Assembly: GCA_041494805.1 (NCBI GenBank)
Contig: JBGQBN010000003.1
Coordinates: forward strand, 1-64,000
DNA from: JBGQBN01 sp041494805
Lineage (GTDB): Bacteria > Acidobacteriota > Terriglobia > Terriglobales > Acidobacteriaceae
Reading direction: 5' to 3'
DNA: 64,000 nt
The notes beneath the pieces are model-generated. The model did not search any database and was not told the origin of the DNA. It saw only the letters and a program-made list of their open reading frames with translations. Within the stretch, counting starts at the first letter, position 1. The number at the start of each line of letters is the position of its first letter. The translations under genes were made by a program, and so were the position numbers. Shown piece by piece: positions 9,391 to 17,994 of this stretch.

Positions 9391-9735
9391 ATAGTTCCAT
9401 GATGCCGGGAAGCTGGGAAAGTTTCCAGTGGTGACGACAAGAAGCTTGAACCGCAGAGGTCGCGAAGAAAGGCGCAGAGTGCGCTAGAGAATGGCAGAAG
9501 AAGGATCGCGTGGCAGGTGGTGGCCACCACGTAAGCGGCTTGTTTGCTTATCGTTGAGAGAATGCCTGGGAAATATTGTGGAGATTTTCGCCACCTATGA
9601 GTTAAAATTCTCTTGCGTTTGAGCTTGCGGTTTTTTGCAGTTTCCGGTATCTCCGCTCAACCCAGCGTGACCTGCCTGCAGAAGTCCAGCGAGTAATTCA
9701 GCGCTACATCACAGAAAAAGGAACTAAGCAACATC
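9391..9735. other. Intergenic region upstream of the cold-shock gene
   Basis: 345 bp between divergent genes. A purine-rich stretch (about 9450-9510) of CAGAG/CGCAGAG-type words resembles the short-word arrays elsewhere. A GTGGTGGCCACCAC palindrome lies at about 9516-9530. The AT-rich part at 9575-9640 (with TTAAAAT near 9602) probably holds the csp promoter, leaving a long 5' leader, as is common for cold-shock genes. The -35 and -10 boxes cannot be assigned with confidence. Confidence 0.5.
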
Positions 9736-9936
9736 ATGGAAACAGGAACAGTAAAGTGGTTTAACGACGCCAAGGGCTATGGATTCATCAGCCGTCAGAA
9801 CGGGGAGGACGTGTTTGTACACTTCTCGGCTATCCAGGCGAGCGGATTCCGCAGCCTGCAAGAAGGCCAGCAAGTACAGTTCGATGTGGTCAAAGGCCCT
9901 AAGGGCTGGCAGGCCGAGAACGTGAAACCGGCGTAA
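9736..9936 (+). CDS. Cold-shock domain protein (CspA family)
   Basis: A 66-residue OB-fold protein that binds single-stranded RNA/DNA and acts as an RNA chaperone. It has RNP1 KGYGFIS and RNP2 VFVHFSAI, starts with the typical [18 protein letters not shown], and is of normal length. An AAAGGA-type ribosome-binding site lies about 12 bases upstream. It has its own downstream hairpin terminator and is probably monocistronic with a long leader. Which paralogue it is cannot be told from one copy. Confidence 0.96.
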   Translation: METGTVKWFNDAKGYGFISRQNGEDVFVHFSAIQASGFRSLQEGQQVQFDVVKGPKGWQAENVKPA

Positions 9937-9960
9937 ACCACTTCCACAATAATTCGGAAA

Positions 9961-9993
9961 GAGGGCGGCCCGCGAGGCCGCCCTTAGTTTTTG
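9961..9993 (+). terminator. Rho-independent terminator after csp
   Basis: Stem AGGGCGGCC / GGCCGCCCT with a short loop, followed by TAGTTTTTG. Confidence 0.8.
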
Positions 9994-10055
9994 CAGGCCG
10001 GGAGGCAGAGGTTGCGGTAGCTCGGTTAAGATGAGCAGGAGTTAAGGAGCGAACG

Positions 10056-10553
10056 ATGGCGCTGAACGTTGGAGACGTGGCTCCGGAGTTTGAGCTGTCG
10101 GCGGTGGAGGGGGAGAGGCAGTTCAAGGTGCGGCTCAGTGATTTTCGAGGGAAGAAGCATGTGGTGGTGGCCTTCCATCCTCTGGACTGGACTCCGACTT
10201 GAGCGGCGCAGGTGCCGGCGTTCGACTCCGACCGGGAGAAGTTCGCTGCACTCGATGCCCAGGTTCTGGACATAAGCACGGATTCGATCCTCAGCCATAT
10301 TGCCTGGCAGAAGAAAGAGATCGGCATAATGCATCTACCCTTGTTGGCGGATTTTTATCCGCATGGCGAGGTCACGAAGAAGTTTGGCATTCTGCGGGAG
10401 GGGCCGCCGGTCGCGGGGATCAGTGAGCGGGCTGTCTTTATCGTGGATAAGAACGGGAAAATTGTGTTTGCCAAGGTGTATCCCTTGGATCAGACGCCGA
10501 ATAATGCGGGGTTGTTGGAGGTGTTGGGGAAAATCGGTTCGCAGAATGAATAA
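10056..10553 (+). CDS. Peroxiredoxin, probable selenoprotein with in-frame UGA at the catalytic position
   Basis: Thioredoxin-fold AhpC/TSA-type peroxidase. The frame opens at ATG 10056 with a good AAGGAG site and runs to TAA 10551-10553 (165 residues), with one internal TGA at codon 49 (10200-10202). The surrounding protein reads VAFHPLDWTPT-U-AAQVPAF, so the TGA stands exactly where the peroxidatic Cys of the T-x-x-C motif belongs. Both sides of the TGA are intact peroxiredoxin (DFRGKKHVVVAFHPLDWTP before; FIVDKNGKIVFAKVYPLD after). There is no other Cys in the protein, so it would be a 1-Sec enzyme without a resolving Cys. Selenocysteine peroxiredoxins with a TxxU motif are known. Programs that end at TGA will split this gene. 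The Sec machinery (selABCD) is not in the window; a nonsense mutation is the alternative. Confidence 0.85.
10212..10233 (+). promoter_or_regulatory. Candidate bacterial SECIS hairpin
   Basis: Just after the in-frame TGA, CGG (10216-10218) can pair with CCG (10228-10230), and GT (10220-10221) with AC (10225-10226), across one mismatch, leaving a TCG apical loop about 20-22 bases after TGA. A G in the loop and this distance fit the bacterial SECIS pattern, but the stem is short and has mismatches, and I could not fold it by program. Confidence 0.4.
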
Positions 10554-10575
10554 GTAGCAATGCCGCAGAATGCGT

Positions 10576-10986
10576 CTACGCCGACTTGTTGCCGCGAGCG
10601 CGAGCCACAATCACCGTGCCGAGTGTAAGCAAGGTGATCGCAGTAATAATGGCGAGAGATGCGACACAGTAGATGCACCAAACGCCCAGGATGTTCGCTT
10701 CCACGTGGGCGAGGTAGAGGGAGAATCCCAGGGCTGGCAGTGAAGCCAGCAGCAAGAGGCGATAGGCGCGTTTCAGGGCCAGGATTCCCAACAGCAGATA
10801 GCCCGCGATACCGATGTCGGCCACGGGTACATTCCACAAGACTGCATAGGGGCTGTGGTTGACGATGCCGCAGTCCCACTTTTCGTTGATGCTGCATGGC
10901 GACGTGTCGGTACGGTAGTGTTCCCGCAGCGCCAGGGCGGAGACCGCAATACCGAGTACAGCCAGCAACGCCAGAATGATTCTCAT
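10576..10986 (-). CDS. Vitamin K epoxide reductase (VKOR) family protein
   Basis: Membrane quinone reductase that reoxidises periplasmic disulfide-forming thioredoxins, in place of DsbB. The 136-residue product has four predicted membrane helices, the loop Cys pair C31/C39 (CSINEKWDC) and the active-site CIYC motif (C104/C107) in the last part, all expected for VKOR. It lacks the fused thioredoxin domain seen in some bacteria, so the partner is encoded elsewhere. It is convergent with the peroxiredoxin gene. Confidence 0.9.
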   Translation of the reverse strand: MRIILALLAVLGIAVSALALREHYRTDTSPCSINEKWDCGIVNHSPYAVLWNVPVADIGIAGYLLLGILALKRAYRLLLLASLPALGFSLYLAHVEANILGVWCIYCVASLAIITAITLLTLGTVIVARARGNKSA

Positions 10987-11033
10987 AAGCGGCCTGCCTT
11001 TTTCTGCCTCACTTTTTCTGCCTTACCATCCGG

Positions 11034-13259
11034 CTAGAAGTGAAACCGGTATTTTAGCTGCACTGAAATTTCGCGCGGGTTGACGTAGTGGGTCCCTCCA
11101 AAGGTATTGCTGTTATCCAACAGGTAGCGGTGGTTCGATAGGTTGAGCCCGGTCAGGCGGAGGCTCCAGCTTTCGCCGAACGACTTTCCCAAGGACAAAT
11201 CATACGTGCTGTGGGCAGGCAGGTGTGCCGGGCCTTCACCGTCGAGGAAACCGGAACCGCGGTTGAGGTTGAAGTCGGCCCAGGAACGACGGGGGAGATC
11301 GGTGTGAACGCCGGTGGAGAGGGTGTCGCGCTGATCGTGGTCGAGGAAGAAATAGCCTTCGTCGGGCGGGGTGAAATCGGTGAGGCCTCCGGTGACCCCG
11401 CCTACGCCTTCCGTGTATTGGTGCGAGTACGCAAGATGGAACTGGAGGCGGTTAGCGATGCGGGGTGAGTTGGCCGCAGCTTCCCAGCCGTGGATGCGGG
11501 CGCGGGCAATGGTCAACGGAAAGAAAATGTTGGAATTGCCGAGGATGTCGTGGTCGAAAAAGTTCCTGGCACCAGTGTGGAAGTTGGTGACGTCGAAGGT
11601 CCAGCCGTCGAAGGGAATGGTGAGTCCGAATTCGTGCTGCTCGTCGCGCTCGCCTCGGAGAGGTAGGAAGCCAAAGCCCTGCTGTGCGGCTTGGGCTAGC
11701 AGTGGGCCGTTCACGGTGAGCAGTGGAGGCGCCTGGTAGTAGCGTCCGTAGAAACCGCGCAACACCCAATTGAGGCGCGGGATGCGCAGGGCCGCACCGA
11801 CGCGGGGATCGGCAGCGTTTTCACTGATGGTGCTGCCGAAGTGGGTGAGGCGCACTCCGCCGTTGAGGGTGAGCCAGCTGGTGAGTTTGTATTGATCTTC
11901 GAGGAAGATGGATTCGACATTGCCCCAGACCATTTCGCGCTGGCTCAAGGGCGGATTGCTGCCATCACTGGTGACGATGCCAAAGAGCTGGTTGTCCCGC
12001 GCGCCAAAGACCTGAAAACCGGCGCGGGCGTTGTGTTTGCCGCGGTTGACCGCGATAGAGACGACTCCGCCCATGTAGTTCGACCCACGGTCGTCATCGG
12101 GAATGATGACGTTGGGGTCGGGCTGGCCGTCATAGCCGCCGATGTAGTGGGCGCGGTTGACGTGATAGAAGGGCGAGACCGTGAAGAGCACGCCGTTGGC
12201 GGCGGTGTGCAGCCAGGAAAAATTCAGGAAGGAGTCGTGCTCATTCTCGACGTCACGGATGCCGGCAGACTGCTGATCCGGATCGTTGGGCACCTGATAG
12301 TGATCTCCGCGGACGGAGGTGACGAGGCGAAGCTGATCGGATGGGGTCTTGTTAAAGATGAGGGAAGCGAATCCGCCCAGTCCGGCAGATTGATCGTCCA
12401 GCACGTCTGGGCTGGAGGTTTCCAGTCCCAAGTCGGTGCGGTAGCCGGAGACGCTGCCGTAGTAGGCGAAGCGCTCGGTGTGGTCGCCGAAGCTGATCTG
12501 GTCGTTGGTGTTGTTGAAGCTGCCGTAGCCGGCGACCAGCTCGGCCTGGCGGTTGCGCTCGAATCCGGAACGAGTGACGACGTTGAAGACGCCGTAGGTG
12601 CGGTCGCCGTATTCGGCGGAGTAGCCGCCGCGCTGGACTTCGAGGTAATCGATGTCCTTGGGATCGAACTGGGGGCCGACGTTGGAGGCAATGTTGGTGT
12701 TGGGGACGGGCACACCGTCGAGCAACCAGGAGACCTGGTGTCCGCCTCGGATGTGGAGTTGGTCGTGGACCATGTAGGCGCTGGGGACGTAGTCGGTGAT
12801 CAGGGCGAGGCTGTTGGTTTGGTCAGCGCCGGGGGTTTGAGCGATCTGCTGGCGGCTGACGACGCTGGCTGTGGTGGAGGATTCGGAATTGACGGCCGCC
12901 GGGGTGTCGGTGACCTCTACGACCTCTTTCGTTCTGGCTACGGTCAGCGAAAAGTGCAGGCGGGCGTCACGGCCGGAAGTGAGCACGAGTTGCTGTTCCT
13001 GGGGGGCGAAGCCGGGGACTTCCACCGTGACCTTATATTCGCCGATGGGGATGTTTTCGAAGCGGAATTCGCCGGAGTCGTTGCTGGTGGTGGATTTTGT
13101 CCAATTGGAATTCTCGGCGCGGATGGTTACCTGGGCGGCTTGTACGGGGCGGTGTTGAGGGTCGTGGATGAGGCCCTGGACGGAACCAAAGATGGTGGCG
13201 CCGGCGGTGACGGCCAGTAGCAGCAGGCCGCTACTAAGCAAAATACGGATGAAACGCAT
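11034..13259 (-). CDS. TonB-dependent outer-membrane receptor with carboxypeptidase-regulatory-like domain
   Basis: Outer-membrane import protein of about 741 residues. After a signal peptide (MRFIRILLSSGLLLLAVTAGA) comes a CarboxypepD_reg-like beta-sandwich (about 25-110), then the plug domain (LHIRGGHQVSWLLDGVPVP; VEVQRGG-type segment DYLEVQRGGYSAEYGDRTYG) and a 22-stranded barrel ending in the typical aromatic C-terminus QLKYRFHF. The ATG at 13259 has a GGAG site seven bases upstream; a TTG 12 bases earlier is possible. The substrate is unknown. The small Cys/His-rich exported protein encoded just upstream (13362-13703) suggests a metal link, but this is only inference. Confidence 0.9.
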   Translation of the reverse strand: MRFIRILLSSGLLLLAVTAGATIFGSVQGLIHDPQHRPVQAAQVTIRAENSNWTKSTTSNDSGEFRFENIPIGEYKVTVEVPGFAPQEQQLVLTSGRDARLHFSLTVARTKEVVEVTDTPAAVNSESSTTASVVSRQQIAQTPGADQTNSLALITDYVPSAYMVHDQLHIRGGHQVSWLLDGVPVPNTNIASNVGPQFDPKDIDYLEVQRGGYSAEYGDRTYGVFNVVTRSGFERNRQAELVAGYGSFNNTNDQISFGDHTERFAYYGSVSGYRTDLGLETSSPDVLDDQSAGLGGFASLIFNKTPSDQLRLVTSVRGDHYQVPNDPDQQSAGIRDVENEHDSFLNFSWLHTAANGVLFTVSPFYHVNRAHYIGGYDGQPDPNVIIPDDDRGSNYMGGVVSIAVNRGKHNARAGFQVFGARDNQLFGIVTSDGSNPPLSQREMVWGNVESIFLEDQYKLTSWLTLNGGVRLTHFGSTISENAADPRVGAALRIPRLNWVLRGFYGRYYQAPPLLTVNGPLLAQAAQQGFGFLPLRGERDEQHEFGLTIPFDGWTFDVTNFHTGARNFFDHDILGNSNIFFPLTIARARIHGWEAAANSPRIANRLQFHLAYSHQYTEGVGGVTGGLTDFTPPDEGYFFLDHDQRDTLSTGVHTDLPRRSWADFNLNRGSGFLDGEGPAHLPAHSTYDLSLGKSFGESWSLRLTGLNLSNHRYLLDNSNTFGGTHYVNPREISVQLKYRFHF

Positions 13260-13361
13260 GGCTTTCTCCAAACAGCCGGTGGAACAGCATCAGCTTGAAG
13301 AATTCATCGGCGGCAGCCAGGGCTGAAGCCGGGACCAACCGAAGAGATCTCGCTTAACTGC

Positions 13362-13703
13362 TTACAGAATGGAGAAAGCGGGCGGGGCGCGGCCCGAGTG
13401 GGAGGCGTTGACACCGGTGTGGCGGCGGAGCGGTGGCAACTGTGCGTGGGCGGTGGTGGCTACGAGGGTGACGTGGGTAGTGATAGCAGAGATGGGCTCG
13501 GCCCAGTGAACCACCGCCACCGGTGGACAACAATTGCGAGGAGCGGAATCCCGTGCCTCGAATTGAGCGTCGTGGGATGGGTGTTGATGGAGTTTCCGCA
13601 GGCAACACGCATGTGGGGCGGGCGCGGAGATGGCCAAAGCCACAGGGACAAAGGTTCCCACCAGCAGCAGTACGAGCAGCAGTCTGGCGGTCAGAGAACG
13701 CAT
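13362..13703 (-). CDS. Small exported Cys/His-rich protein
   Basis: Family not recognised. The 113-residue product has a clear signal peptide (LTARLLLVLLLVGTFVPVALA) followed by a mature part with paired cysteines (HACCLRK and NCCPP) and many histidines (KLHQHPSH), which could bind a metal such as copper. It lies about 100 bp upstream of the TonB-dependent receptor on the same strand and may be co-transcribed with it. Confidence 0.55.
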   Translation of the reverse strand: MRSLTARLLLVLLLVGTFVPVALAISAPAPHACCLRKLHQHPSHDAQFEARDSAPRNCCPPVAVVHWAEPISAITTHVTLVATTAHAQLPPLRRHTGVNASHSGRAPPAFSIL

Positions 13704-13807
13704 AGGTGGCTTGGTGGAACCCCGGTGCGAAAAAGACTTGTGCTAAAGAATAGGGGACAGCGGGCGAGAGCGCAAGTCTCTGATTTCCAGCAGTACCCGG
13801 CGGAGGA

Positions 13808-14194
13808 CTATCTCACCAATACGAACCGGCCTCCGTTGGTGACGATGATGGCCAGGTTCATCACTACGAGCATCAGATCGTAGTGCCAGCCATAGGTTTT
13901 CTCGCCCCAGAAGCCGGTGTGCCAGACGAAGATCTTTTTCTGGATTGCTCCCAGCATGAGCAGGATCAGTCCCAGGGCGGCCAGCTGGGTGAGAACACCG
14001 AAGATGACGCCGAGGCTTCCGGCCACTTCGGCTGCACCCAGGAAGATGGTGAAGCCCTTGCTCATGCCGATGCTCTTGCTCCTGCCTTCGGGATCTTTGA
14101 GGTGGCTCCAGCCGCTGGTGATGAAAACCAGGCCGACCATGAGCCTGAGCAGCAAGAGCACGATGTCTGCAAAACGGGTTAGCTGGGGGAACAT
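13808..14194 (-). CDS. DoxX family membrane protein
   Basis: A 128-residue protein with four membrane helices, in the DoxX/SURF4-like family: RLMVGLVFITSGWSHLKDP, LGAAEVAGSLGVIFGVLTQLAALGLILLML and the terminal TNGGRFVLVR. DoxX proteins are linked to redox and thiol stress. It is the last gene of a three-gene minus-strand group (DUF2071, DCC-family protein, DoxX) with a 39-bp gap, which supports co-transcription with the DCC thiol protein. Confidence 0.85.
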   Translation of the reverse strand: MFPQLTRFADIVLLLLRLMVGLVFITSGWSHLKDPEGRSKSIGMSKGFTIFLGAAEVAGSLGVIFGVLTQLAALGLILLMLGAIQKKIFVWHTGFWGEKTYGWHYDLMLVVMNLAIIVTNGGRFVLVR

Positions 14195-14233
14195 GAATCT
14201 ACCGCTGGAAAAGATACACCCTTCGGGGCAGCA

Positions 14234-14659
14234 TTAGGGCCGAGAAACGTGGCGCTGGCTAGTGCTCCGAGCAGTATCGAGCTGGCAGGCACGAGAAACG
14301 CAATAACGGTTCTGAGCGAACCAGCGATAGCCGGTATGGATGAGCCGGTTAAATCCTGGAAGGCTGAAGACCGCGTAGAAGGGCCAAGCCCACCAGATCC
14401 GCCGAGTTACATATAGGTAGACATCGGCACCTGAAACTGATTCACCTTCGCAAGTGAGCAATCGGATGTCATATATCAGTTTGTCAGGTGGTAGTCTCAG
14501 CCGTTCCGCTACCCAGGGCTCCTGTAGCGTGGCGATGCTAAACCCTCGCTTGGCCAAGGTCGGCTGCCAGAACAACAGCCAGCGTGAGCAGAAGCCACAC
14601 TCGCCGTCGTACAAGACCCAGCCTTTGGCGGGACGGCTGGGTTTAGTCAGGTCGGACAT
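14234..14659 (-). CDS. DCC family thiol-disulfide oxidoreductase (DUF393)
   Basis: 141 residues with the family signature YDGECGFCSRW (DxxCxxC) near residue 18 and the C-terminal aromatic segment typical of DUF393 (YRWFAQNRYCVSRAC). Members are thioredoxin-fold redox proteins of unclear substrate. It starts three bases after the DUF2071 stop and precedes doxX, an association often seen for DCC proteins. Confidence 0.85.
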   Translation of the reverse strand: MSDLTKPSRPAKGWVLYDGECGFCSRWLLFWQPTLAKRGFSIATLQEPWVAERLRLPPDKLIYDIRLLTCEGESVSGADVYLYVTRRIWWAWPFYAVFSLPGFNRLIHTGYRWFAQNRYCVSRACQLDTARSTSQRHVSRP

Positions 14660-14662
14660 CTT

Positions 14663-15385
14663 CTACAGCCTCCTACCCTGGTATACCGTAACCTCGGACC
14701 CCTCGGCGAGAAACGCGGACGTCGGCTCTCTCTCTAATATCCGGGCTAGTTCTTTGCCGTAAAGCTCTGCTGCATCACCCTCAAAAACGGCATCCCGCGC
14801 ACTCCAGACTCTCCATGGCGGGTGGGCCACACGATATTCCATGCACCCACCGTCTGGCTGGCGGGCATATCCCCAGTAGTGCTCGGAGATAAACTGCTCT
14901 TCCGAACCGGCTTCAGGCGGCACCGGATCACCTGTCACGGTCAGGCCTATTCTATTCCAGCGATTTCCTGACTTCCATGCATAGGCCACTGCGAGTCGGG
15001 CATTGTCAATCGAACCGATCTGATGCGACATGGGTAAGCAAACATAGTTCTCGTTATAAATGGTTCGAGCCAAGACCGCGATTGCCCGGCGGGGAACAAT
15101 CTCCCGGATGAACACAACACCCCGTTTGATAACTTCTCCATCAGTGCGCCGTACATAAAACCGAAGGTTTACCTCCTCGAAGTTGGAATGAAAGGGGAAG
15201 GAAATGCCAAAGATCCTGGTGCTCAAGAAGCGGAATCCGACAAAACTGACAAATACATGGCCATTCCACTGGTCGAGTTCCGTACCGGCGGGGACGAACT
15301 CGCGGAGCAGGCCGGGGTCGACCTCGTAGTTCAGCATGGCCAGCTCCCGCCACTGGGCAGTCAGGAATACCTTCTCAGAATTCAT
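14663..15385 (-). CDS. DUF2071 (YqjF-like) protein
   Basis: A 240-residue protein of the YqjF/DUF2071 family: FLTAQWRELAMLNYEVDP at the start, then FVSFVGFRF, the VNLRFYVRR segment, and GVVFIREIVPRRA. The biochemical role is not known; the fold resembles acetoacetate-decarboxylase-like barrels. It is the first gene of the DUF2071-DCC-DoxX group. Confidence 0.85.
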   Translation of the reverse strand: MNSEKVFLTAQWRELAMLNYEVDPGLLREFVPAGTELDQWNGHVFVSFVGFRFLSTRIFGISFPFHSNFEEVNLRFYVRRTDGEVIKRGVVFIREIVPRRAIAVLARTIYNENYVCLPMSHQIGSIDNARLAVAYAWKSGNRWNRIGLTVTGDPVPPEAGSEEQFISEHYWGYARQPDGGCMEYRVAHPPWRVWSARDAVFEGDAAELYGKELARILEREPTSAFLAEGSEVTVYQGRRL

Positions 15386-15548
15386 TTCTGGGCGCGAATT
15401 CGCTTCAATTCGTCAACTATAGCCCGGACGTGTTGAGCCGCCAAATTCCGCTGTGTTAGCATCCTAGGCTTTGGCAGGCTGTCGACCTTGGCCTATATCC
15501 TGTCCTCATTCGCTACGGGCCCGCCGTAGTTAAAGATCTGCTGTTCCA

Positions 15549-15600
15549 GAGCCGAGTTTCCTCGGCTGGACAGCCGGGGGCGGCTGTCCCTACGCAGCCT
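15549..15600. repeat. Double-hairpin palindromic repeat upstream of the EF-G gene
   Basis: Stem 1 AGCCGAG..CTCGGCT, then stem 2 GGACAGCC..GGCTGTCC, then CTACG. It has the layout of the family seen in rsmG and mnmE, with different arm bases. It sits about 20 bases before the fusA-type start. Confidence 0.75.
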
Positions 15601-15618
15601 CGAGTAAGGAGCGAACCG

Positions 15619-17724
15619 GTGAAAGTTTACGATGGCGCGAATATCCGTAATGTGGCCGTAGTTGGGCACGGGCATGCGGGAAAAACCTCGCTGGTGTCAG
15701 CGATGCTGTACACCGCTGGCGCGACTCAGCGGCTGGGCCGCGTGGACGACGGCACCGCCGCCACCGACTACGACGACGAAGAGATCGCGCGCAAGATGTC
15801 GATCGCGGGCAGCCTGGCTTACGTCGAGTGGGGCAAGACCAAGATCAATGTCGTGGATACGCCCGGGTTCAACATGTTCGTCCACGAGGCCAAGCTGGCG
15901 CTGCCGGCGGTGGAAGCGGCAATTGTTGTAGTGGATGGCGTGGCCGGGGTGGAAGTCGTAACCGAGCGGGTGTGGAGCTACTGCGAGGAGTTTCAGACGC
16001 CGCGGCTGATCGTGGCCAGCCGCATGGACCGCGAGCGGGCCGACGCGGAGCGAGTGCTGGATTCGCTGACCAAAGCGTTTGGGCGGACCGTGATCCCGCT
16101 GGAGTTGCCGATCGGTAAGGAGAAGAACCTCAGCGGCATGGTGGACCTGGTTCGGATGAAGGCTTACACCTACGAGCTGGGCGGGAACGGCAAGGGCAAG
16201 GAAACTGAGATCCCCGCGAACATGAAGGATGAAGTCCAGGCAGCGCATGAAAAGCTGGTCGAGATGATTGCCGAGGGCAACGATGCGCTGATGGAGGAGT
16301 TCTTTGAGAAGGGGACGATTCCGGAAGAGGATCTGGTCCCGGCCCTGCACGTCGCCATCCGCGAGGACCGGATTTTCCCCGTGCTGTTTGGCTCCGGTCT
16401 GGGCAACATCGGCGCCGACCGGGTCATGGACTTCATCGTGGACTACACCCCGGCGCCGACTGAGCGGGAGACGGTGCAGGGCGAGGTTACATCCGGGAAT
16501 GGCGAGCCTCCACGGCGCAAGCTGGCCGACTCGGAGCCGGTTTCGCTGTATGTGTTCAAGACCGTATCCGATCCCTTCTCGGGTCGGATTTCCTACTTCA
16601 AGGTCTTCTCTGGCGTGGTTAAGAATGATGCTGCGGTGCAGAACTTTACCCGCGGCGCGCAGGAGAAGCTGGCGCACATCTCGATCATGCAAGGCAAGAC
16701 TGCGGTGCCGGTGACCGAGTTGCACGCGGGTGACATTGGGGCAGTGGCGAAGCTGCGAGAGACATTAACCGGGGACACGCTGGGGGACAAAGCAGCGGCG
16801 ATTCAGTATCCCAAGGTGAAGCTGCCGGAGCCGGCGATTACGTTCGCCATCGAGCCCAAGAGCCGGGCCGATGAAGACAAGCTGGGGAATGGCGTCCACA
16901 AGCTGATGGAAGAAGATGCCATGCTGCGCTTCTTCCGCGATCCTCAGACCAAAGAATTCCTGATTGCGGGCACGGGGCAGCAACACATTGAAGTCACGGT
17001 CTCGAAGCTGAAGAAGCGCTATCACACCGAGGTCATTCTGAAAGCGCCCAAGGTGCCGTACCGGGAGACGATCCGGGGCAAAGCTGATGTCCAGGGGCGG
17101 CACAAGAAACAGACCGGCGGACACGGACAATACGGCGATTGCAAGATCAAGATGGAGCCGCTGCCGCGGGGCGGGAACTTCGAGTTTGTGAACGACATCT
17201 TCGGCGGGTCCATTCCCAGGAACTATATTCCCGCAGTGGAGAAGGGAATCGTGGAAGCCGCCGCTCGCGGATACCTGGCAGGCTTTCCAGTAGTGGACTT
17301 CAGAGTGATTTTGTACGACGGCTCGTATCACGACGTGGATTCGAACGAATTATCGTTCAAGACGGCCGGGCGCATTGCCTTCAAGAAAGCCATGGAGCAG
17401 GCCAAGCCCACGCTGCTCGAGCCGGTGATGTCGGTTGAGATCGCGGTACCGGACGAGTTCGCGGGCACGATCATGGGCGACCTCAACAGCCGGCGCGGGC
17501 GCATCCAGGGAATGGACAACAAAGGTGGCAACACCGTGGTGAAGGCTGAAGTGCCCATGGCGGAGATGCTCACCTACGGCGCTGATCTCACTTCCATGAC
17601 CCAGGGGCGTGGGAGTTTCAATATGGAAATGAATCATTACGATGTTGTGCCTGCACAGTTGCAGGAGAAGATCATTGAGAAGGCACGGGCGGAACGGGGG
17701 GAAGTGAAAGAAGAAGAGGAGTAG
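15619..17724 (+). CDS. fusA: Elongation factor G-like GTPase (EF-G paralogue)
   Basis: Five-domain translational GTPase of 701 residues; GTG start with AAGGAG upstream. Domains: G domain 1-290, OB domain II 310-400, III, IV (YDGSYHDVDSNELSF) and V (GRIQGM). The GTPase motifs deviate from canonical EF-G. G1 is GHGHAGKTS (16-24) instead of AHIDAGKTT, G3 is DTPGFNMF (80-87) with Phe84 where EF-G has the catalytic His, and G4 is SRMD (134-137) instead of NKMD. The str-operon neighbours (rpsL, rpsG, tuf) are missing. It is therefore probably an EF-G II/FusA2-type paralogue rather than the main factor. The last about 70 bp recur in decayed form at 18360-18443. Confidence 0.93.
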   Translation: MKVYDGANIRNVAVVGHGHAGKTSLVSAMLYTAGATQRLGRVDDGTAATDYDDEEIARKMSIAGSLAYVEWGKTKINVVDTPGFNMFVHEAKLALPAVEAAIVVVDGVAGVEVVTERVWSYCEEFQTPRLIVASRMDRERADAERVLDSLTKAFGRTVIPLELPIGKEKNLSGMVDLVRMKAYTYELGGNGKGKETEIPANMKDEVQAAHEKLVEMIAEGNDALMEEFFEKGTIPEEDLVPALHVAIREDRIFPVLFGSGLGNIGADRVMDFIVDYTPAPTERETVQGEVTSGNGEPPRRKLADSEPVSLYVFKTVSDPFSGRISYFKVFSGVVKNDAAVQNFTRGAQEKLAHISIMQGKTAVPVTELHAGDIGAVAKLRETLTGDTLGDKAAAIQYPKVKLPEPAITFAIEPKSRADEDKLGNGVHKLMEEDAMLRFFRDPQTKEFLIAGTGQQHIEVTVSKLKKRYHTEVILKAPKVPYRETIRGKADVQGRHKKQTGGHGQYGDCKIKMEPLPRGGNFEFVNDIFGGSIPRNYIPAVEKGIVEAAARGYLAGFPVVDFRVILYDGSYHDVDSNELSFKTAGRIAFKKAMEQAKPTLLEPVMSVEIAVPDEFAGTIMGDLNSRRGRIQGMDNKGGNTVVKAEVPMAEMLTYGADLTSMTQGRGSFNMEMNHYDVVPAQLQEKIIEKARAERGEVKEEEE

Positions 17725-17735
17725 TATTCTGGCGG

Positions 17736-17741
17736 TATAAT
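17736..17741 (+). promoter_or_regulatory. Putative -10 box of the DUF433/DUF5615 module
   Basis: TATAAT placed 11 bases after the fusA stop and seven bases before ATG 17749, which would give a leaderless message. No good -35. Confidence 0.5.
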
Positions 17742-17748
17742 GGCTACC

Positions 17749-17994
17749 ATGCCTGACCGCTTGAATGGACGCATCGTGCGTGAGCGCGAGATTTGCAATG
17801 GGGAACCCGTGTTCAAGGGGACACGCGTCACACTACGCACCGTGCTTGCCAGTCTGGCCGACGGGGATACTGCGGAGAAGATCCTTGCGGATTTCCCAAG
17901 TTTGACGCCTCAGGACATTCAAGCAGCGATCGCCTTCGCTGCTGCCTCTGCCGAAGAGGACCTGCCTACTCCGGCCGTTCCTGATTTTCGATGA
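17749..17994 (+). CDS. DUF433 family antitoxin-like protein
   Basis: About 81 residues, DUF433 family, a small helix-turn-helix-like protein usually paired with a DUF5615 PIN-like protein as a toxin-antitoxin module. The family core is visible: GRIVREREICNGEPVFKGTRVT followed by SLADGDTAEKILADFPSLTPQDIQAAIAFA. I chose ATG 17749 because a TATAAT lies seven bases upstream and overlaps the other candidate ATG at 17740. It overlaps the DUF5615 gene by four bases (ATGA). The module is inserted between the fusA stop and a remnant of the fusA 3' end. Confidence 0.88.
   Translation: MPDRLNGRIVREREICNGEPVFKGTRVTLRTVLASLADGDTAEKILADFPSLTPQDIQAAIAFAAASAEEDLPTPAVPDFR

Noticed and set aside
10212..10553. 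Separate 113-residue gene starting after the in-frame TGA
   Set aside because: It would lack the first half of the peroxiredoxin fold and the active site; the frame continues from ATG 10056.
11841..13220. 459-residue plus-strand Val/Gly/Asp-rich frame
   Set aside because: Antisense shadow of the TonB-dependent receptor.
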